Below are positions 1 to 9,155 of a stretch of 64,000 bases of DNA, one piece after another. This DNA comes from an uncultured Lachnospiraceae bacterium. Lineage in GTDB: Bacteria > Bacillota > Clostridia > Lachnospirales > Lachnospiraceae. How positions within the stretch are numbered: position 1 is the first letter of the stretch; each line of letters opens with the position of its first letter. Made by a program: the position numbers and the translations under genes. The stretch lies in contig CAMNSD010000009.1 of assembly GCA_946554445.1 (NCBI GenBank), forward strand, positions 78,293 through 142,292, given 5' to 3'. The notes beneath the pieces are model-generated. The model had not been told where the DNA came from and did no database searches. It saw nothing but the letters and a program-made list of their open reading frames with translations.

Positions 1-140
1 TCCGTGACGCTGATCACCAAGGAAGCAATCAACGGAATAAACACGAATACCGATAAGATTACCATGGAAGGTAATATAAAAAGATACGCGCTCTTCTGGT
101 TCTGGGCTGCATATCTCCTCTTCTTTTTACTGTTGGTCAT
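1..140 (-). CDS. Sugar ABC transporter permease, N-terminal fragment
   Basis: Only the first 46 codons lie in the window; the gene continues past position 1. The peptide starts with a Lys/Arg-rich cytoplasmic stretch (MTNSKKKRRY) followed by a first membrane segment (FILPSMVILSVFVFIPLI), the usual start of MalF/UgpA-type permeases of carbohydrate importers. A ribosome site (AGGGGG) precedes the ATG. It lies 66 bases downstream of the sugar-binding lipoprotein gene on the same strand, so the two should form one importer. A hairpin between them probably lowers permease expression relative to the binding protein. The substrate cannot be told from this fragment. Confidence 0.8.
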   Translation of the reverse strand, partial: MTNSKKKRRYAAQNQKSAYLFILPSMVILSVFVFIPLIASLVISVT

Positions 141-160
141 AGTACCCCCTTCTTAGAAGA

Positions 161-187
161 AAAGAACCGCCCAAAAGACGGTTCTTT
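161..187 (-). terminator. Hairpin between binding-protein and permease genes
   Basis: Perfect 9-bp arms (AAAGAACCG / CGGTTCTTT, loop of 9) are followed on the minus strand by a T-rich stretch. Its place between the lipoprotein gene and the permease gene fits a partial terminator that keeps binding protein in excess, a common arrangement in such operons. Confidence 0.7.
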
Positions 188-206
188 CAGTTTTCTATCC
201 TGCCTT

Positions 207-1550
207 TTACTGTGCAAGCACTCTGTCCATAGCCTCAGAAGCCTCTTTCAGCGCATCCTCCGGTGTCGCCGCACCTGTCATTACCTTCTCAAACAAAGGA
301 ATCATGACGTCATTATCAATCTGGCTCGCCAGGGAATACCCAAGATTATAGGAACGGCCGATCTCCGTTGCCTTGGAGATCGCGCTCAATACCTCATCGC
401 TCTGTATCTCCGGATCCTCCATCAGCGTCTTGGACCATACCGGGAAACCGTTTCTCTGAGACCATTCTTTCAAAATATCATCCGTCAGCCAATACTGCAT
501 GAACTTATAAGCCGCTAACTTATGACTCTCTTCCGTCCCCTTCGGGATCACATAACTGCATCCGCCCGCCGGCGAAAAAGCGCCTGCACTGCCTGCCACA
601 CAAGGAGCGATGCCAAAATTAATCCCCTGCTCCCGCAGGCCGTTGATCTGCCAGGGACCGCTCATATACATGGCAATCTGTCCCGCCTGCAACATCGTAT
701 CCGCCTCCGGCCCTGTGATGTTACTGGGCGAAACCTTTTTATTCACAGTCAGATCCTGCAGCCACTCCAGTGTCTTTACATTCTCTTCAGAATTTAAAAG
801 ATTGGTATTGGTATTCGGATCATCGGCATCGCCGCCGTTGGCCCATAAAAACTGCATGTATGTAACGCTTGTAGGCAGTGCAAGACCGTACTGGTTTTTC
901 TCCGGATTAGTCAGTTTCACCGCATACTCTGTCAATTCCTCCAAGGTGGCCGGCGCTTTCTCCGGATCTAAACCAGCCTCCTTAAACAAATCTTTGTTCC
1001 AGTATAAATAACTTACATTATACTGCATGGGCGTACCATAAAGTTTCCCATCCACATGGGACAGTTCCAGAACGTTCTCTAAAATATTGCTCTTATCCAC
1101 CCCTGTCACATCCCAGAAATCACTGATATCCACCAGGGAATCATTGCTCACATAAGGCGCGATGTTCTCCACACCGAACAGCACCAGATCCGGCGCAGTC
1201 CCGGTAGCAATGGCCGCCGGCAGCTTCTGCTGCAACTGGTCGTTGGGCATGATATCCATCTGAATCTCAATATTGTCCGTATTCGTCTTATTATAATTGT
1301 CTACGATCTCCCGCAGGATATCTCCGTCAGATCCCGTAAACACATTCCAGAACTGCAAGGTAACCTTCTCGTCGGACGCCACCTCTGCATTCTGGCTCTC
1401 TTTTGCCGTATCCGCTGCAGCCTGTTCCTGATTCGTGTCAGTACCTGCTGTATCACTGGATGATGACTGCGCGCCGTTTCCGCCGCATCCTACCAATAAT
1501 GATATACACATTGCCGCACTTAAAAGTACGCTTACCAATTTCTTCTTCAT
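207..1550 (-). CDS. Extracellular sugar-binding lipoprotein (family 1)
   Basis: A 447-residue solute-binding protein for an ABC importer, anchored outside the membrane. The N-terminus is a lipoprotein signal peptide with the lipobox LLVGC (Cys about residue 22), then a Ser/Thr/Gln/Glu-rich linker to about residue 60. The remainder has the family 1 fold signature: VTLQFWNVFTGSDG at the start of the domain, PDLVLFGVENIAPYV, YWNKDLFKEAGLDPEKAP and the late GPWQINGLREQGINFG segment. Length is normal. It is followed by the permease fragment at the window start. A consensus promoter lies about 270 bases upstream, so the transcript has a long leader. The sugar is not identifiable from sequence alone. 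Confidence 0.9.
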   Translation of the reverse strand: MKKKLVSVLLSAAMCISLLVGCGGNGAQSSSSDTAGTDTNQEQAAADTAKESQNAEVASDEKVTLQFWNVFTGSDGDILREIVDNYNKTNTDNIEIQMDIMPNDQLQQKLPAAIATGTAPDLVLFGVENIAPYVSNDSLVDISDFWDVTGVDKSNILENVLELSHVDGKLYGTPMQYNVSYLYWNKDLFKEAGLDPEKAPATLEELTEYAVKLTNPEKNQYGLALPTSVTYMQFLWANGGDADDPNTNTNLLNSEENVKTLEWLQDLTVNKKVSPSNITGPEADTMLQAGQIAMYMSGPWQINGLREQGINFGIAPCVAGSAGAFSPAGGCSYVIPKGTEESHKLAAYKFMQYWLTDDILKEWSQRNGFPVWSKTLMEDPEIQSDEVLSAISKATEIGRSYNLGYSLASQIDNDVMIPLFEKVMTGAATPEDALKEASEAMDRVLAQ

Positions 1551-1801
1551 TCATTAACCTCCTGTCTGTGTTTGCATATTACAGCTTCCTTGTAGATTTT
1601 TGACAGACACTTTACATTTATGCAAAAATGCTTTAAAATAACGAATGTGAAAAATATCCTGACAGCCTATCAGTTCTTTTGCGGGGACTATAGCAGTTGG
1701 GGTATTTTTTTTGTGTTCCTCCCATAACACAGGTCTCATTTTCGTCGTTTTAATTAATCAATACAGTGCTCTGTCTAAATTGCTATGTGCAATTTTCTTT
1801 T

Positions 1802-1817
1802 GCGTACTCGTGTACGC
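1802..1817. promoter_or_regulatory. Dyad operator at the sugar importer promoter
   Basis: GCGTACTCGTGTACGC is a dyad with perfect 6-bp arms (GCGTAC/GTACGC). It sits just downstream of the -10 box on the minus strand, where the transcription start should be, the usual place for a repressor site. The binding regulator is not in this part of the window, so the regulator family is unknown. Confidence 0.5.
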
Positions 1818-1826
1818 TTTATGGAA

Positions 1827-1855
1827 ATTATACACTTTGTACAAAGATATGTCAA
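1827..1855 (-). promoter_or_regulatory. Consensus sigma-A promoter of the sugar importer
   Basis: On the minus strand a perfect TTGACA (1855-1850) and a perfect TATAAT (1832-1827) are separated by exactly 17 bases. The start point would be near 1820, giving a leader of about 270 bases before the lipoprotein ATG at 1550. A promoter this strong usually needs repression, which fits the dyad beside it. Confidence 0.8.
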
Positions 1856-1905
1856 CTGGAAAATGAAAAGGTAAAAGGAGAATTGAGTTCTGAATTCTCC
1901 GCATA

Positions 1906-1945
1906 ACAAAACAGGTACTTTAATGGAAACAAGTACCTGTTTTGT
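1906..1945 (-). terminator. Strong hairpin between DUF1016 gene and sugar promoter
   Basis: Perfect 15-bp arms (ACAAAACAGGTACTT and its complement, loop of 10). The T-rich sequence on the plus side and the TTTTGTT on the minus side could make it work in both directions. It lies about 150 bases beyond the stop of the DUF1016 gene. A smaller hairpin (GGAGAATT/AATTCTCC, 1877-1900) is adjacent. Confidence 0.65.
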
Positions 1946-2092
1946 CTTTCTTCTTTGTCTTTGATTGTTTTATCAAAATAGCTTAAAAGCAATTTATCTG
2001 CAATTTCACAGTTTGGGCTATATTTCATCCCATGTCATTTGATATTTTATTCCGTTAAAAATATCTTCACGCCGCATTCTAAACACAAATCC

Positions 2093-3085
2093 CTACTCGT
2101 CATCCTCCAATAAAGGCATATTGATTAATTCCTGCAATTTCTTCTGTAGTACATTTTTATCCGGCAATTGGAGTTGATACTCTGCAACCATCATTGGAGA
2201 CAATGTTCTGCTCATAGCATACTCAACCACTTCATCATCTTTAGATGCACATAATATCATTCCGACACTCGGATTCTCATTTTCCTTTTTCTTCTGACGA
2301 TCAAGAGCTTCCAGATAGAAATCCATTTTCGATATATACTCTGGCTTAAATTTACCAACTTTCAGTTCAAACGCTACAAGACACTGCAATCCCCGATGAA
2401 AGAAAAGCAGGTCAATCTTGTAATCTTCACCACCAACCTGAACTCTAAATTCTTCATCAATGAATGTAAAATCCCTGCCAACCTCCAGAATAAAATGTTT
2501 CATATTCCTGATCAGGCCTTTTCTTAAATCAGGCTCCTTGAAGTTAGATGGCAAATCCAGAAATTCTATCACATAAGAATCCAGAAACGGATTATCTTTC
2601 AATCCCTTAATCGGATCAGGCAACAGTTTTTCCTTAGACAACATATATCGTTCATAATATCCACTGTCTATCTGACGGGACAATTCCCGTGCCGAATAAT
2701 TCTCTTTTATACAGAGAGTTATATAAAAATGACGTTCTTCAGGTGTTTTTCCCTTTGAAATGATAGCCAGATGATTGGACCAGCTTATTTGTGACAACAG
2801 TGTTGTCACAAATTCATCATCTGCATAAGTTTCATAAAATTTCTTCATGCGATACAGGCCACGCCTGTTAAATCCCTTAATCCCAGGAAATGCATTTTGG
2901 ATTTCTTCAACCACCGTATCTATATAAGCATCCCCAAATGATGTTTTCATGGATTCTGTACTCAGGTATTCTCCTACCTTCCAGTACATCTGAATCAACT
3001 CCTCGTTTACCTTTTTCAATGCATTCTGCCTTGATTGACTGATAATCTGAATAAGGTTACCTGCCGCTGATATATCATTTTTCAC
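2093..3085 (-). CDS. DUF1016 / YhcG-type PDDEXK nuclease-domain protein
   Basis: 330 residues, GTG start preceded by AGGTGG. The N-terminal half (about 1-165) matches the DUF1016 N-terminal domain (LIQIISQSRQNALKKVNEEL, then MYWKVGEYLS and GFNRRGLYRMKKFYETY). The C-terminal half has the PDDEXK nuclease core: RVQVGGEDYKIDLLFF gives the Asp and LVAFELKVGKFKPEY gives the E-x-K. Catalytic residues therefore look intact. Members of this family are often found near restriction-modification or mobile genes, but this copy stands alone. A 27-bp palindrome lies inside the gene (2787-2813) and a near copy lies just upstream of the start. The biological target is unknown. Confidence 0.88.
   Translation of the reverse strand: MKNDISAAGNLIQIISQSRQNALKKVNEELIQMYWKVGEYLSTESMKTSFGDAYIDTVVEEIQNAFPGIKGFNRRGLYRMKKFYETYADDEFVTTLLSQISWSNHLAIISKGKTPEERHFYITLCIKENYSARELSRQIDSGYYERYMLSKEKLLPDPIKGLKDNPFLDSYVIEFLDLPSNFKEPDLRKGLIRNMKHFILEVGRDFTFIDEEFRVQVGGEDYKIDLLFFHRGLQCLVAFELKVGKFKPEYISKMDFYLEALDRQKKKENENPSVGMILCASKDDEVVEYAMSRTLSPMMVAEYQLQLPDKNVLQKKLQELINMPLLEDDE
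2787..2813. repeat. 27-bp perfect palindrome inside the DUF1016 gene
   Basis: Two 13-bp arms, ATTTGTGACAACA and TGTTGTCACAAAT, flank one central base. It encodes the FVTTLLSQ segment around residue 95. A near-identical site lies upstream of the start codon at 3109-3131, so the element may be a protein-binding site as well as coding sequence. Confidence 0.8.
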
Positions 3086-3108
3086 AAAAATCCACCACCT
3101 TTCAAGCT

Positions 3109-3131
3109 TGTGTCAACACTGTTGTCACAAA
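3109..3131. promoter_or_regulatory. Upstream copy of the DUF1016 palindrome
   Basis: TTGTGTCAACA / TGTTGTCACAA around a single central base, with one arm mismatch. It lies about 24 bases upstream of the GTG start and matches the intragenic palindrome at all but about two positions. Position and symmetry fit an operator; which protein binds it is not shown. Confidence 0.55.
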
Positions 3132-3316
3132 TCAATATGTTTATTGCAAAATCAAACCATACTCCATTTTAGGTATTCCCAGATAAATACTATCATAATT
3201 CGACAGAATATTCAATTGGTCTTTCGCTATTCTATGTGCGATATACTGACATGATTTAATAGAAATAAGCAAGCCGCATATATTATATTTTATCAGATTT
3301 ACATCATAAACCATCA

Positions 3317-3790
3317 TTAAAACCCTTCCGTTCTCCTCTGCTTACGCATCTCCCGTCTCTTAATGCCAGCCTCCCACTCTGCCCTTTCCGACTCCGTCTC
3401 AAGGATAAGTCCCGGCACTTCCACGGGATTGCCCTCCTCGTCCACCGCAACTAATGTCAGATAGGCCCTGTTGATAGGTCTCCGGATACCATCGAGGCTT
3501 TCTATATAAGTATCCACCCGTACTTCCAGGGACGTTCTTCCCACAAAGGTTACCCTGCCGATCAATACGATCAAATCCTTTAGATAGGCGCCCCGAATAA
3601 ATTTCAGATTATCGACGGAGGCCGTGATCACATCCCGCCGTGCATGCCTGATACCCACAAGCCCCGCCAGTTCGTCAATCCACTCCATCAGCTTCCCGCC
3701 AAAAAGTCTCCCTGCGCCGTTCAAGTGTTCCGGGCGCACCTGATATACCTGTTCCATTCTGGACTCCGCCACTGTCTTTTTGCTTTCCAT
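3317..3790 (-). CDS. Acyl-CoA thioesterase, hotdog fold (YciA type)
   Basis: About 157 residues from the ATG at 3790, chosen because AAAAGGG sits about 7 bases before it; the open frame extends to 3838 but the first ATGs lack a clear ribosome site. The hotdog core shows RPEHLNGAGRLFGGKLMEWI with the catalytic-region Gly-Gly and Asp (ELAG after MEWID), VITASVDNLKFIRGAYLKDL and VGRTSLEVRVDTYIES. This is the pattern of cytosolic YciA/BACH-type thioesterases that hydrolyse acyl-CoA. It is alone on its strand with no related metabolic neighbours, so its substrate range cannot be inferred from context. Confidence 0.85.
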   Translation of the reverse strand: MESKKTVAESRMEQVYQVRPEHLNGAGRLFGGKLMEWIDELAGLVGIRHARRDVITASVDNLKFIRGAYLKDLIVLIGRVTFVGRTSLEVRVDTYIESLDGIRRPINRAYLTLVAVDEEGNPVEVPGLILETESERAEWEAGIKRREMRKQRRTEGF

Positions 3791-4095
3791 ATGTTTTCCC
3801 TTTTCCATAAATTGTTCGGATGATCTATTTTCATCCACTGTAGATTTTAAGCTTATTATAGCAAAACTTTAACATAATATAATCCCTTTTCACACTTCTT
3901 TCTTTTGCTAACTAACTTCTACTATATTTTTCATATATTTAGGGCACTAGGAAATTTTTACCCTCTTTCTCTGCATGATAGCAAATTATTTACCTGTTTG
4001 CCATGAATGCTTGCATCTTCCAAAACAGCATTGCTATAATGGCTGATAACTGCAACAAAAGATGCCTGCTGGTAAAATGGAAAGGACAAATCCGC

Positions 4096-6201
4096 ATGAA
4101 ATGGAAGAAAGCACACGATACCCGACAAGAAAAAAAGGCAAAAACTAAAAGAAGCATTGGCATCACTCTCATTGGGGGATTTTTAATTCCAGTATTCCTG
4201 ATTGTTGTGCTTGGCATGATTTCTTATACCACCGCTTCCAGCACCATTATGGAAAAATACCGGGAATCTTCCCTGAATACGGTTTCCGCTGTAAGCTTAT
4301 ATGGCAGTTCCATCGCGGACGGTATTGCTTCCAGGGCCAGGGAACAGATTGCAAACAGCGACATGAAAAAGTATTATGAAGAGTATTACGACAATACGGA
4401 CGAAAAATGGCTGGAAGTTTACGGCAACGCCAAATCAACAATCTTGCAGATGAAAAATAACTCGACCTCTATTTCCAACTTTTATACCATACCGGAAGCC
4501 GGCTCCGAAATTAATTCCATCGACGGAGATCTTGGAAATACTATTTACAGCGATTTCATGTCTTCCGATATTGGTACATACTTCACGGAAAACAAATCCA
4601 AGAAAAACGGCTGGTTTGGATTCCACACCACCATTGATAAAGCCCGCGGAAGTAACGGGCAGGACTATGCCTTTACTTATGTGCAGCGCTTTGTGAATTC
4701 AAATACCTTCCTCGTCCTGGATTGGGACATGCAGCTGGCAGAAGACATCCTATCCCATGCTAACTTCGGAGCAAACAGTATCTGCGCGCTGGTATCCGCA
4801 GACGGCAGGGAGGTGTCCCGCATCTATAAAGCCACCACCGACCAAACCCTGTCAATGGAAAGCGTGGAAACACCTGTATTCATTGATACAGACTTCTACC
4901 ATCTTTCACAAGAAACGGAAGAGGCCGGCAGTTTCGATGTGACCTGGAACGGCAGGCAGTATCTATATGTATATTCGCCCTTGGAAAAATCTGGTATTAT
5001 GCTCTGCGCGCTGATCCCCAGAGATAATATCCTGGCGGAAGTCACAATGATCCGTAACCTGACAGTCATCATTGTCGTTATTGCCGTCCTCATCGCAATG
5101 TTGGTGGGAACATTAATTTCTGGCGGTATCAGTAAGACCGTCAATGTCATCAGCCATTCCCTTGGTAAAGTGTCCAACGGAGATATGACACAGACGTTCT
5201 CCACAAAACGCAAAGATGAATTTGGTCTGCTCGCAACAGCTCTAAACAATACGATAACAAATATACGGGTATTGATGACAGAAATGAAAAATTTCGGCGG
5301 CCACGTCAACGAAATGGCGGAAGGCACCACCCAGAAGACAGAAACCTTAAACGAATCGCTGCGGGATATACTGACCAGCGTGGAAGAGGTTGCTGACGGC
5401 GTCCAGAGCCAGGCCCTGGAAACAGACAAGAGTAATGAGAGAATGCAGATATTTGCTGGGCGTCTGGATGACCTCTACAATGAAACTTCCGATATGTCAA
5501 ATTCCATTCAGGACGTACTGGATACCATTCAGAAAGGTCAAGTCATCATACAGGATCTGGAACAGGGTTCCCAGACGACTGCCTCGATCACCACTCTTCT
5601 GGTCGAAAACGCAGACGGCGTACAACAGTACTCTATTGATATAGAAAGCATTATTGACACCATTAACAGCATCGCCCAGCAGACCAACCTGCTCTCCCTG
5701 AACGCCTCCATCGAGGCCGCCAGGGCCGGCGAACACGGCCGGGGATTCTCCGTGGTTGCAGAGGAAATCCGCAATCTTGCGGACATGTCTTCCGACGCGG
5801 CTGGCGAAGTTCAGCAGATTTTAAGCAAAATGTCCGCCATGACAAGAAAAACAACCCAATCCGCCAGAGAAACCGAAGACATCATCTCGAAGCAGCAGAT
5901 ATCTTTAAACGAAACCGTATCCGTATTCAATATGATTGAGACACGGGTGCAAAAGCTAGTGGACAGCCTTCAGGTGATTGTGGACGGTATGGGAGAGATC
6001 AACGCCGACAAGGAAGAAATCCAGACTTCCGTGCAAAACATCTCTGCCAAGGCAGAAATGGCGGCCGTTTCAACCACAGAAGTCACTTCTGCTTTGGATG
6101 AACAGGCCAGAGTCATGACGGAACTGACACAGAATATGGAAAATATGAGAAAAGAAATCCTGACACTGGAAGAATCCATGAATCGTTTTACGATTGAATA
6201 G
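4096..6201 (+). CDS. Methyl-accepting chemotaxis protein
   Basis: About 701 residues from the ATG at 4096, which has AAAGGA upstream; the open frame begins at 4003 without a ribosome site. Order of parts: cytoplasmic basic N-terminus, membrane segment about 20-46, an extracellular sensor of about 270 residues (Cache-like in size and position), second membrane segment about 320-343, HAMP linker, then a long helical signalling domain. The conserved hairpin tip is clear near residues 531-565 ([20 protein letters not shown] then [13 protein letters not shown]), which contacts CheA/CheW. No chemotaxis or flagellar genes are next to it, so it is an orphan receptor of a system encoded elsewhere. The ligand is unknown. 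Confidence 0.93.
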   Translation: MKWKKAHDTRQEKKAKTKRSIGITLIGGFLIPVFLIVVLGMISYTTASSTIMEKYRESSLNTVSAVSLYGSSIADGIASRAREQIANSDMKKYYEEYYDNTDEKWLEVYGNAKSTILQMKNNSTSISNFYTIPEAGSEINSIDGDLGNTIYSDFMSSDIGTYFTENKSKKNGWFGFHTTIDKARGSNGQDYAFTYVQRFVNSNTFLVLDWDMQLAEDILSHANFGANSICALVSADGREVSRIYKATTDQTLSMESVETPVFIDTDFYHLSQETEEAGSFDVTWNGRQYLYVYSPLEKSGIMLCALIPRDNILAEVTMIRNLTVIIVVIAVLIAMLVGTLISGGISKTVNVISHSLGKVSNGDMTQTFSTKRKDEFGLLATALNNTITNIRVLMTEMKNFGGHVNEMAEGTTQKTETLNESLRDILTSVEEVADGVQSQALETDKSNERMQIFAGRLDDLYNETSDMSNSIQDVLDTIQKGQVIIQDLEQGSQTTASITTLLVENADGVQQYSIDIESIIDTINSIAQQTNLLSLNASIEAARAGEHGRGFSVVAEEIRNLADMSSDAAGEVQQILSKMSAMTRKTTQSARETEDIISKQQISLNETVSVFNMIETRVQKLVDSLQVIVDGMGEINADKEEIQTSVQNISAKAEMAAVSTTEVTSALDEQARVMTELTQNMENMRKEILTLEESMNRFTIE

Positions 6202-6236
6202 CCAAAGAAAAGGGGGATGGGGAGCGCTTTACCTCC

Positions 6237-7214
6237 TCATTCCTCATTCCAATACTGCCTGATCTGCTCCTGCGTCAGCGAGTCTGCAAACTCCTTCTTC
6301 AACTGCAGGAAATACTCTAAGTCCATCAAAATACCATAAAGCACCGCCCGGTCCTCAAATTCTTGCCTTGTCACAGGCAGTCCGGAATCTTTCATCTGTG
6401 TAAGTACCTCCTCCCGTTTCGCGAGTAACTCCCTAGCATTATTGGATTCCCCAAAGGTCACCGCAATCTCATGGAGCAGTTCCGACACCCGATTTGTCTG
6501 TGGCAAAATGGTACGCATACTTATAATCTTCTTATAAATATCCCGCAGAACCACCATCTGCTGCTCTCTCATATTCATATAGACAAGGAAATACTTGGAT
6601 TCCTGAAAGAATGTATTATTCATATAAGCGAAAGCCTGCTTCTTGCCGGCGTCTATATCCGTCTGCAGTTTATCGAAGCAGTTCCCTGTATAATCTGACC
6701 TTTCTTCTTTCCTAATGTATTCCGACATCCGCAGGAGTACGTTGCGCAAATCTTCCTCCAACTGATATTGCATGGCGCGGATTTCCCGGCTCTTATCCGG
6801 CATATACAGATTCAAGACTGTGCCGATTCCCGCCCCGATTACCAAAATCAGTGCCTCATTTCCAATCATAGAAAACGCCATATTCTTTTCCATCAGATAA
6901 TGTGTGACCAGTACCGCATTGATAGAAACTGCATTGCCCAGATGAAGTGGCCCACAGCAGGCAATAAAAAGGAATAAAAAAATACCATAGGAAAACACAT
7001 GATACCCCAAAAGATGAAAAATCATATAAGCAAGAGCTGTCGCCAGCAGAAAGGCGCATACCCTTTTCGCAGAGATAACGATCGTCTCTCTGGAAGTATC
7101 CTGTATCGTCAGAAGCGTTATGATACCCGCCGATGTGCTGTAGCTAAGTCCTAGCAGATCGGCGAGGAAAATTGCCACCGCACTGCCGATGGCAATCTTG
7201 AAAAGCTTTAGCAT
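6237..7214 (-). CDS. Aromatic acid exporter family protein (ArAE/FUSC-like)
   Basis: 325 residues. About 140 N-terminal residues form several hydrophobic segments with the family pattern (LFKIAIGSAVAIFLADLLGL, then SAGIITLLTIQDTSRET, and a later GIGTVLNLYMPD). This is followed by a mostly helical cytoplasmic domain of about 180 residues ending in EQIRQYWNEE. This layout matches the one-domain YqjA-like members of the aromatic acid exporter group found in Firmicutes; transport activity is mostly inferred in that family. ATG at 7214 with GGCGG upstream. The unknown gene at 7228-7845 ends 13 bases before this start on the same strand, so they are probably co-transcribed. Confidence 0.8.
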   Translation of the reverse strand: MLKLFKIAIGSAVAIFLADLLGLSYSTSAGIITLLTIQDTSRETIVISAKRVCAFLLATALAYMIFHLLGYHVFSYGIFLFLFIACCGPLHLGNAVSINAVLVTHYLMEKNMAFSMIGNEALILVIGAGIGTVLNLYMPDKSREIRAMQYQLEEDLRNVLLRMSEYIRKEERSDYTGNCFDKLQTDIDAGKKQAFAYMNNTFFQESKYFLVYMNMREQQMVVLRDIYKKIISMRTILPQTNRVSELLHEIAVTFGESNNARELLAKREEVLTQMKDSGLPVTRQEFEDRAVLYGILMDLEYFLQLKKEFADSLTQEQIRQYWNEE

Positions 7215-7227
7215 AGAATCCGCCTTT

Positions 7228-7845
7228 CTATTCCAACAAATCCAAAAATTTCTTCCACTCCATATAGCCTTTCAAATCCCCATAGCGGTATTCGGACTGC
7301 ATGATATCCTTCACAATCTCCACCCAGTCCCTTTTCTGGGCAAAGTCCCATGATCCGGCATTTCTCCGCTCCGCATTTTCGACACTCTTAGCGACTGCTG
7401 CCTTCAATACCGTATCCTCAAAGCTGCCTTTCCCGCTCTCCTTCAAATGGCAGGTATAAGCATACATCTGAGCTGTATCGCAGTTTCGTGGATCTACCTT
7501 AGACACATCCACCATCTGCTCTGTCACATTCCCAGCATGATCCCATGTTTTCACTCTATATACCGGATTGTCCGCATCAAAATCCTGGGGCTTACAGACA
7601 ACAATAGATGTGCCGTTTACCACATCCGTCCAAGAACTGACCACGCTATCTCCTAAACCTTCCCCGGCACCAGCTTCTGCGCCATGCAGAGTGGCTGCAG
7701 CGTTCCCTTTTGCCTGTGCCGCCTCCGCCGCCTGTTTGGCAAAACTCGCCCCTGACACCTCTGCTTTTCCCATATCCCCTGATACTTTTCTTGTCTCACG
7801 CTCCGGTGTTGTATACCGTGTCGTCCCTATGCCATTCAAACTCAT
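7228..7845 (-). CDS. Uncharacterised 205-residue protein
   Basis: No known domain was recognised. The ATG at 7845 is preceded by GGAGGAG; the frame is open to 7866. The N-terminal 75 residues are low-complexity, rich in Ala/Gly/Thr (starting MSLNGIGTTRYTT), and the C-terminal part is a compact charged domain with VVCKPQDFDADNPVYRVKTW and a Trp-rich end (YMEWKKFLDLLE). No signal peptide or membrane segment is visible. It is followed within 14 bases by the aromatic-acid-exporter-like gene. Similar GIG-starting, low-complexity N-termini occur in the protein at 34689-35639, but whether they are related needs a profile search. Function unknown. Confidence 0.7.
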   Translation of the reverse strand: MSLNGIGTTRYTTPERETRKVSGDMGKAEVSGASFAKQAAEAAQAKGNAAATLHGAEAGAGEGLGDSVVSSWTDVVNGTSIVVCKPQDFDADNPVYRVKTWDHAGNVTEQMVDVSKVDPRNCDTAQMYAYTCHLKESGKGSFEDTVLKAAVAKSVENAERRNAGSWDFAQKRDWVEIVKDIMQSEYRYGDLKGYMEWKKFLDLLE

Positions 7846-7947
7846 TTCTATCGCTCCTCCCTGCATAGACTACATATAGACTATTACTTTTTGTCCATCT
7901 TATCTATAATACGAATCAGGAAGTCTGAAAGTTTCATTTTCCTATAT

Positions 7948-9126
7948 TTATGGAACATAGGTATTATAAATCTCCACATGATCATAAATGCACCGCCAAC
8001 CGCTGGTGGATTCCGCCGTCACACAGATATAGGGTGTCCCACCTGTCGATATACTATAACTCACCGCACAGTTCTTGGACTGAACAATATAACCTGTCTT
8101 AGCACAGAGTACCTCGCCGCCGGTGTCCTTGTCCTCAATTTTGCGCAGAAACCAGTTAGAAATTTCGATACCATCCGGATGCTCCTCGGTAGGTTTCGTG
8201 GTGTAAATATGCTTCGATAAAAATTCCCTGCACAAGTCATTCTGCATTGCCGCTTTCATGATAATTGCCATATCATAAACCGTGGTATAATGCGCTTCAT
8301 CATACAGCCCCACACAATTAGTAAAATGTGTACTATCCGCTATGCCCAGTTCTTCCAGTTTCTGATTCATCAGATCCACAAAGGCCTCCTGGGAACCCGC
8401 CACATAAATGGCAAGCCCCAATGCGGCATCCCCGCCGGAATGCATAGCTGTTCCATAGAACATATCCCGTATCGTGACCTTTTCCCCGTCTAAAAATCCC
8501 ACAGAACTGCAGTCATTGACATAGGCATAGTCCGTGATCTCCAAAGTCATTGTGAAAGTATCATCCAGCTTCTCCTCTGGAATATGTTCCGCCGCCACCA
8601 GAACCGTCAGGACCTTGGTCATGGAAGCTGGAATAATTCTTTCCCTGGCGCCCTTTGCCGCAACAATGGTATCCATACTCTCATCCACCAGAATCGCATG
8701 TGTGCTGATTACTTTCTCACTGGTAATGGGCACAGTATCCGCTGTCTCATCAAAAGAATAAACGACAGTTTCTTCCTCCGCTTCCTCTATCTGCCCGGTC
8801 TGTTCGGTTTCAGTCTGCTCTTTTTCGGTCTTTTCTTTTTCACTCTGTTCCTCTATTATCTTCTCCAGTTCTGCCCTGTCAAGTGGTTCCGCCACTGCCG
8901 TTTCCTGCTCCTGCGGCAGGCTTTCATCCTCCTCTTTCCTGCAGGATTTAACGATAACCATCATCAGGATTATGATCACCACAAGCACACCCAGACATAG
9001 AATCCGCCTTATCATACGTCTTCTTCTCATGCGCCGCTGTCTCTCCCGACGCATACGCTGTCTTCTCTCATAGCGAATCCGATATTCTCTGTCATCCTCC
9101 CAATCATCAGAATAGGATTCTCCCAT
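7948..9126 (-). CDS. Membrane-anchored D-alanyl-D-alanine carboxypeptidase (S11)
   Basis: About 392 residues from the ATG at 9126 (GGAGG 7 bases upstream). A strongly basic Arg-rich cytoplasmic tail (about 15-38) precedes one membrane segment (CLGVLVVIIILMMVIVKSC), then a Glu/Gln-rich linker of about 70 residues with repeated EKEQTE units, then the penicillin-binding domain. Active-site motifs: SMTK at about 168-171 and KTG at about 343-345. The usual SxN motif appears as SGGDA near residue 230, with Gly in the Asn position, a variant to note. The enzyme would trim peptidoglycan stem peptides outside the membrane. An N-terminal anchor in place of the usual signal peptide and C-terminal helix is atypical for DacA-like enzymes. 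Confidence 0.85.
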   Translation of the reverse strand: MGESYSDDWEDDREYRIRYERRQRMRRERQRRMRRRRMIRRILCLGVLVVIIILMMVIVKSCRKEEDESLPQEQETAVAEPLDRAELEKIIEEQSEKEKTEKEQTETEQTGQIEEAEEETVVYSFDETADTVPITSEKVISTHAILVDESMDTIVAAKGARERIIPASMTKVLTVLVAAEHIPEEKLDDTFTMTLEITDYAYVNDCSSVGFLDGEKVTIRDMFYGTAMHSGGDAALGLAIYVAGSQEAFVDLMNQKLEELGIADSTHFTNCVGLYDEAHYTTVYDMAIIMKAAMQNDLCREFLSKHIYTTKPTEEHPDGIEISNWFLRKIEDKDTGGEVLCAKTGYIVQSKNCAVSYSISTGGTPYICVTAESTSGWRCIYDHVEIYNTYVP

Positions 9127-9155
9127 AATACTGCCTCCAAACAAATTTTACCTTT

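Noticed and set aside
4896..5429. Long open frame antisense to the chemotaxis gene (177 codons)
   Set aside because: It lies wholly inside the chemotaxis gene in the opposite strand, lacks a ribosome site and its protein has no family features; it is a shadow of codon bias.
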